DNA of 32,343 nucleotides, from NCBI GenBank assembly GCA_051744245.1, contig JBNJCV010000015.1, positions 1-32,343 of the forward strand, in the 5' to 3' direction. Both the position numbers and the translations under genes were made by a program. The notes beneath the pieces are model-generated. The model was not told where the DNA came from and searched no databases. It saw only the letters and a list, made by a program, of their open reading frames with translations. Source of the DNA: M55B165 sp051744245 (lineage in GTDB: Bacteria > Actinomycetota > Humimicrobiia > Humimicrobiales > Humimicrobiaceae). Positions 32,257 to 32,343 of this stretch are shown piece after piece (position 1 is the stretch's first letter; every line of letters begins with the position of its first letter).

Positions 32257-32285
32257 ATTATATTAGATTCAGGCATAATTTGAAA
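32257..32285 (-). promoter_or_regulatory. Promoter of the DUF1287 gene, apparently leaderless
   Basis: On the - strand a perfect TATAAT (32257-32262) lies 17 bases from a weak TTTCAA (32280-32285). The -10 ends nine bases before the ATG at 32247, and no ribosome-binding site fits between them. Transcription would start within about three bases of the ATG. Confidence 0.55.
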
Positions 32286-32343
32286 CTGTATTGAGGGGAT
32301 TTTTAAATTGACCTATTTTAAATTTTTTATTATTTACAAATTA

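Overview
The window is AT-rich chromosomal DNA from a bacterium and contains no mobile element, CRISPR array, tRNA or rRNA that I can see. It starts inside the 3' end of tuf and runs through an almost unbroken S10-spc-alpha ribosomal protein supercluster on the + strand (about 1-16533). That cluster includes secY, adk, map, infA, rpoA and truA. It continues without a strand change into a cell-envelope and housekeeping set: an alanine/ornithine racemase-family gene, glmM, glmS, acpS, nnr, a CBS-domain gene, alr and an iron-sulfur flavoprotein gene (16543-25033). The order rplM-rpsI-glmM-glmS-acpS-nnr-alr is the one I associate with Actinobacteria. The low GC, the many TTG starts and apparently leaderless promoters would fit a deep-branching, low-GC, anaerobic actinobacterial lineage. 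A clostridial-type organism cannot be excluded. This placement is inference.

Within the ribosomal block almost every gene has a clear Shine-Dalgarno (SD) sequence and very short spacing, and several genes overlap (rplD/rplW, rplV/rpsC, secY/adk/map). S14, S4 and L36 are zinc-ribbon forms; L24 and Adk also carry CxxC pairs. Two departures stand out. rpmD (L30) is missing between rpsE and rplO. infA has no ATG, GTG or TTG start and appears to begin at ATT, downstream of a long inverted repeat.

The middle part (16543-24430) supplies peptidoglycan precursors: GlmS and GlmM make glucosamine-6-P and glucosamine-1-P, Alr makes D-alanine, and a second fold-III PLP racemase sits next to them. AcpS serves lipid synthesis and Nnr repairs damaged NAD(P)H. 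A probable frameshifted DUF3887 lipoprotein and a PLDc_N-type membrane protein follow. A strong bidirectional terminator then separates the + genes from a - strand group.

The - strand group (25873-29521) holds a 1009-residue FAD/Fe-S/CCG-domain oxidoreductase with a striking Met/Pro-rich tail, an ArsR-type repressor and a tiny membrane protein. Its two promoters each overlap a perfect palindrome. A YhhQ/VUT-family transporter diverges from the oxidoreductase. The region 30321-31115 holds the wreck of a cobalt/nickel (CbiM/CbiO-type) transporter on the - strand. The last gene is a membrane-anchored DUF1287 protein whose expected conserved Cys is a Ser.
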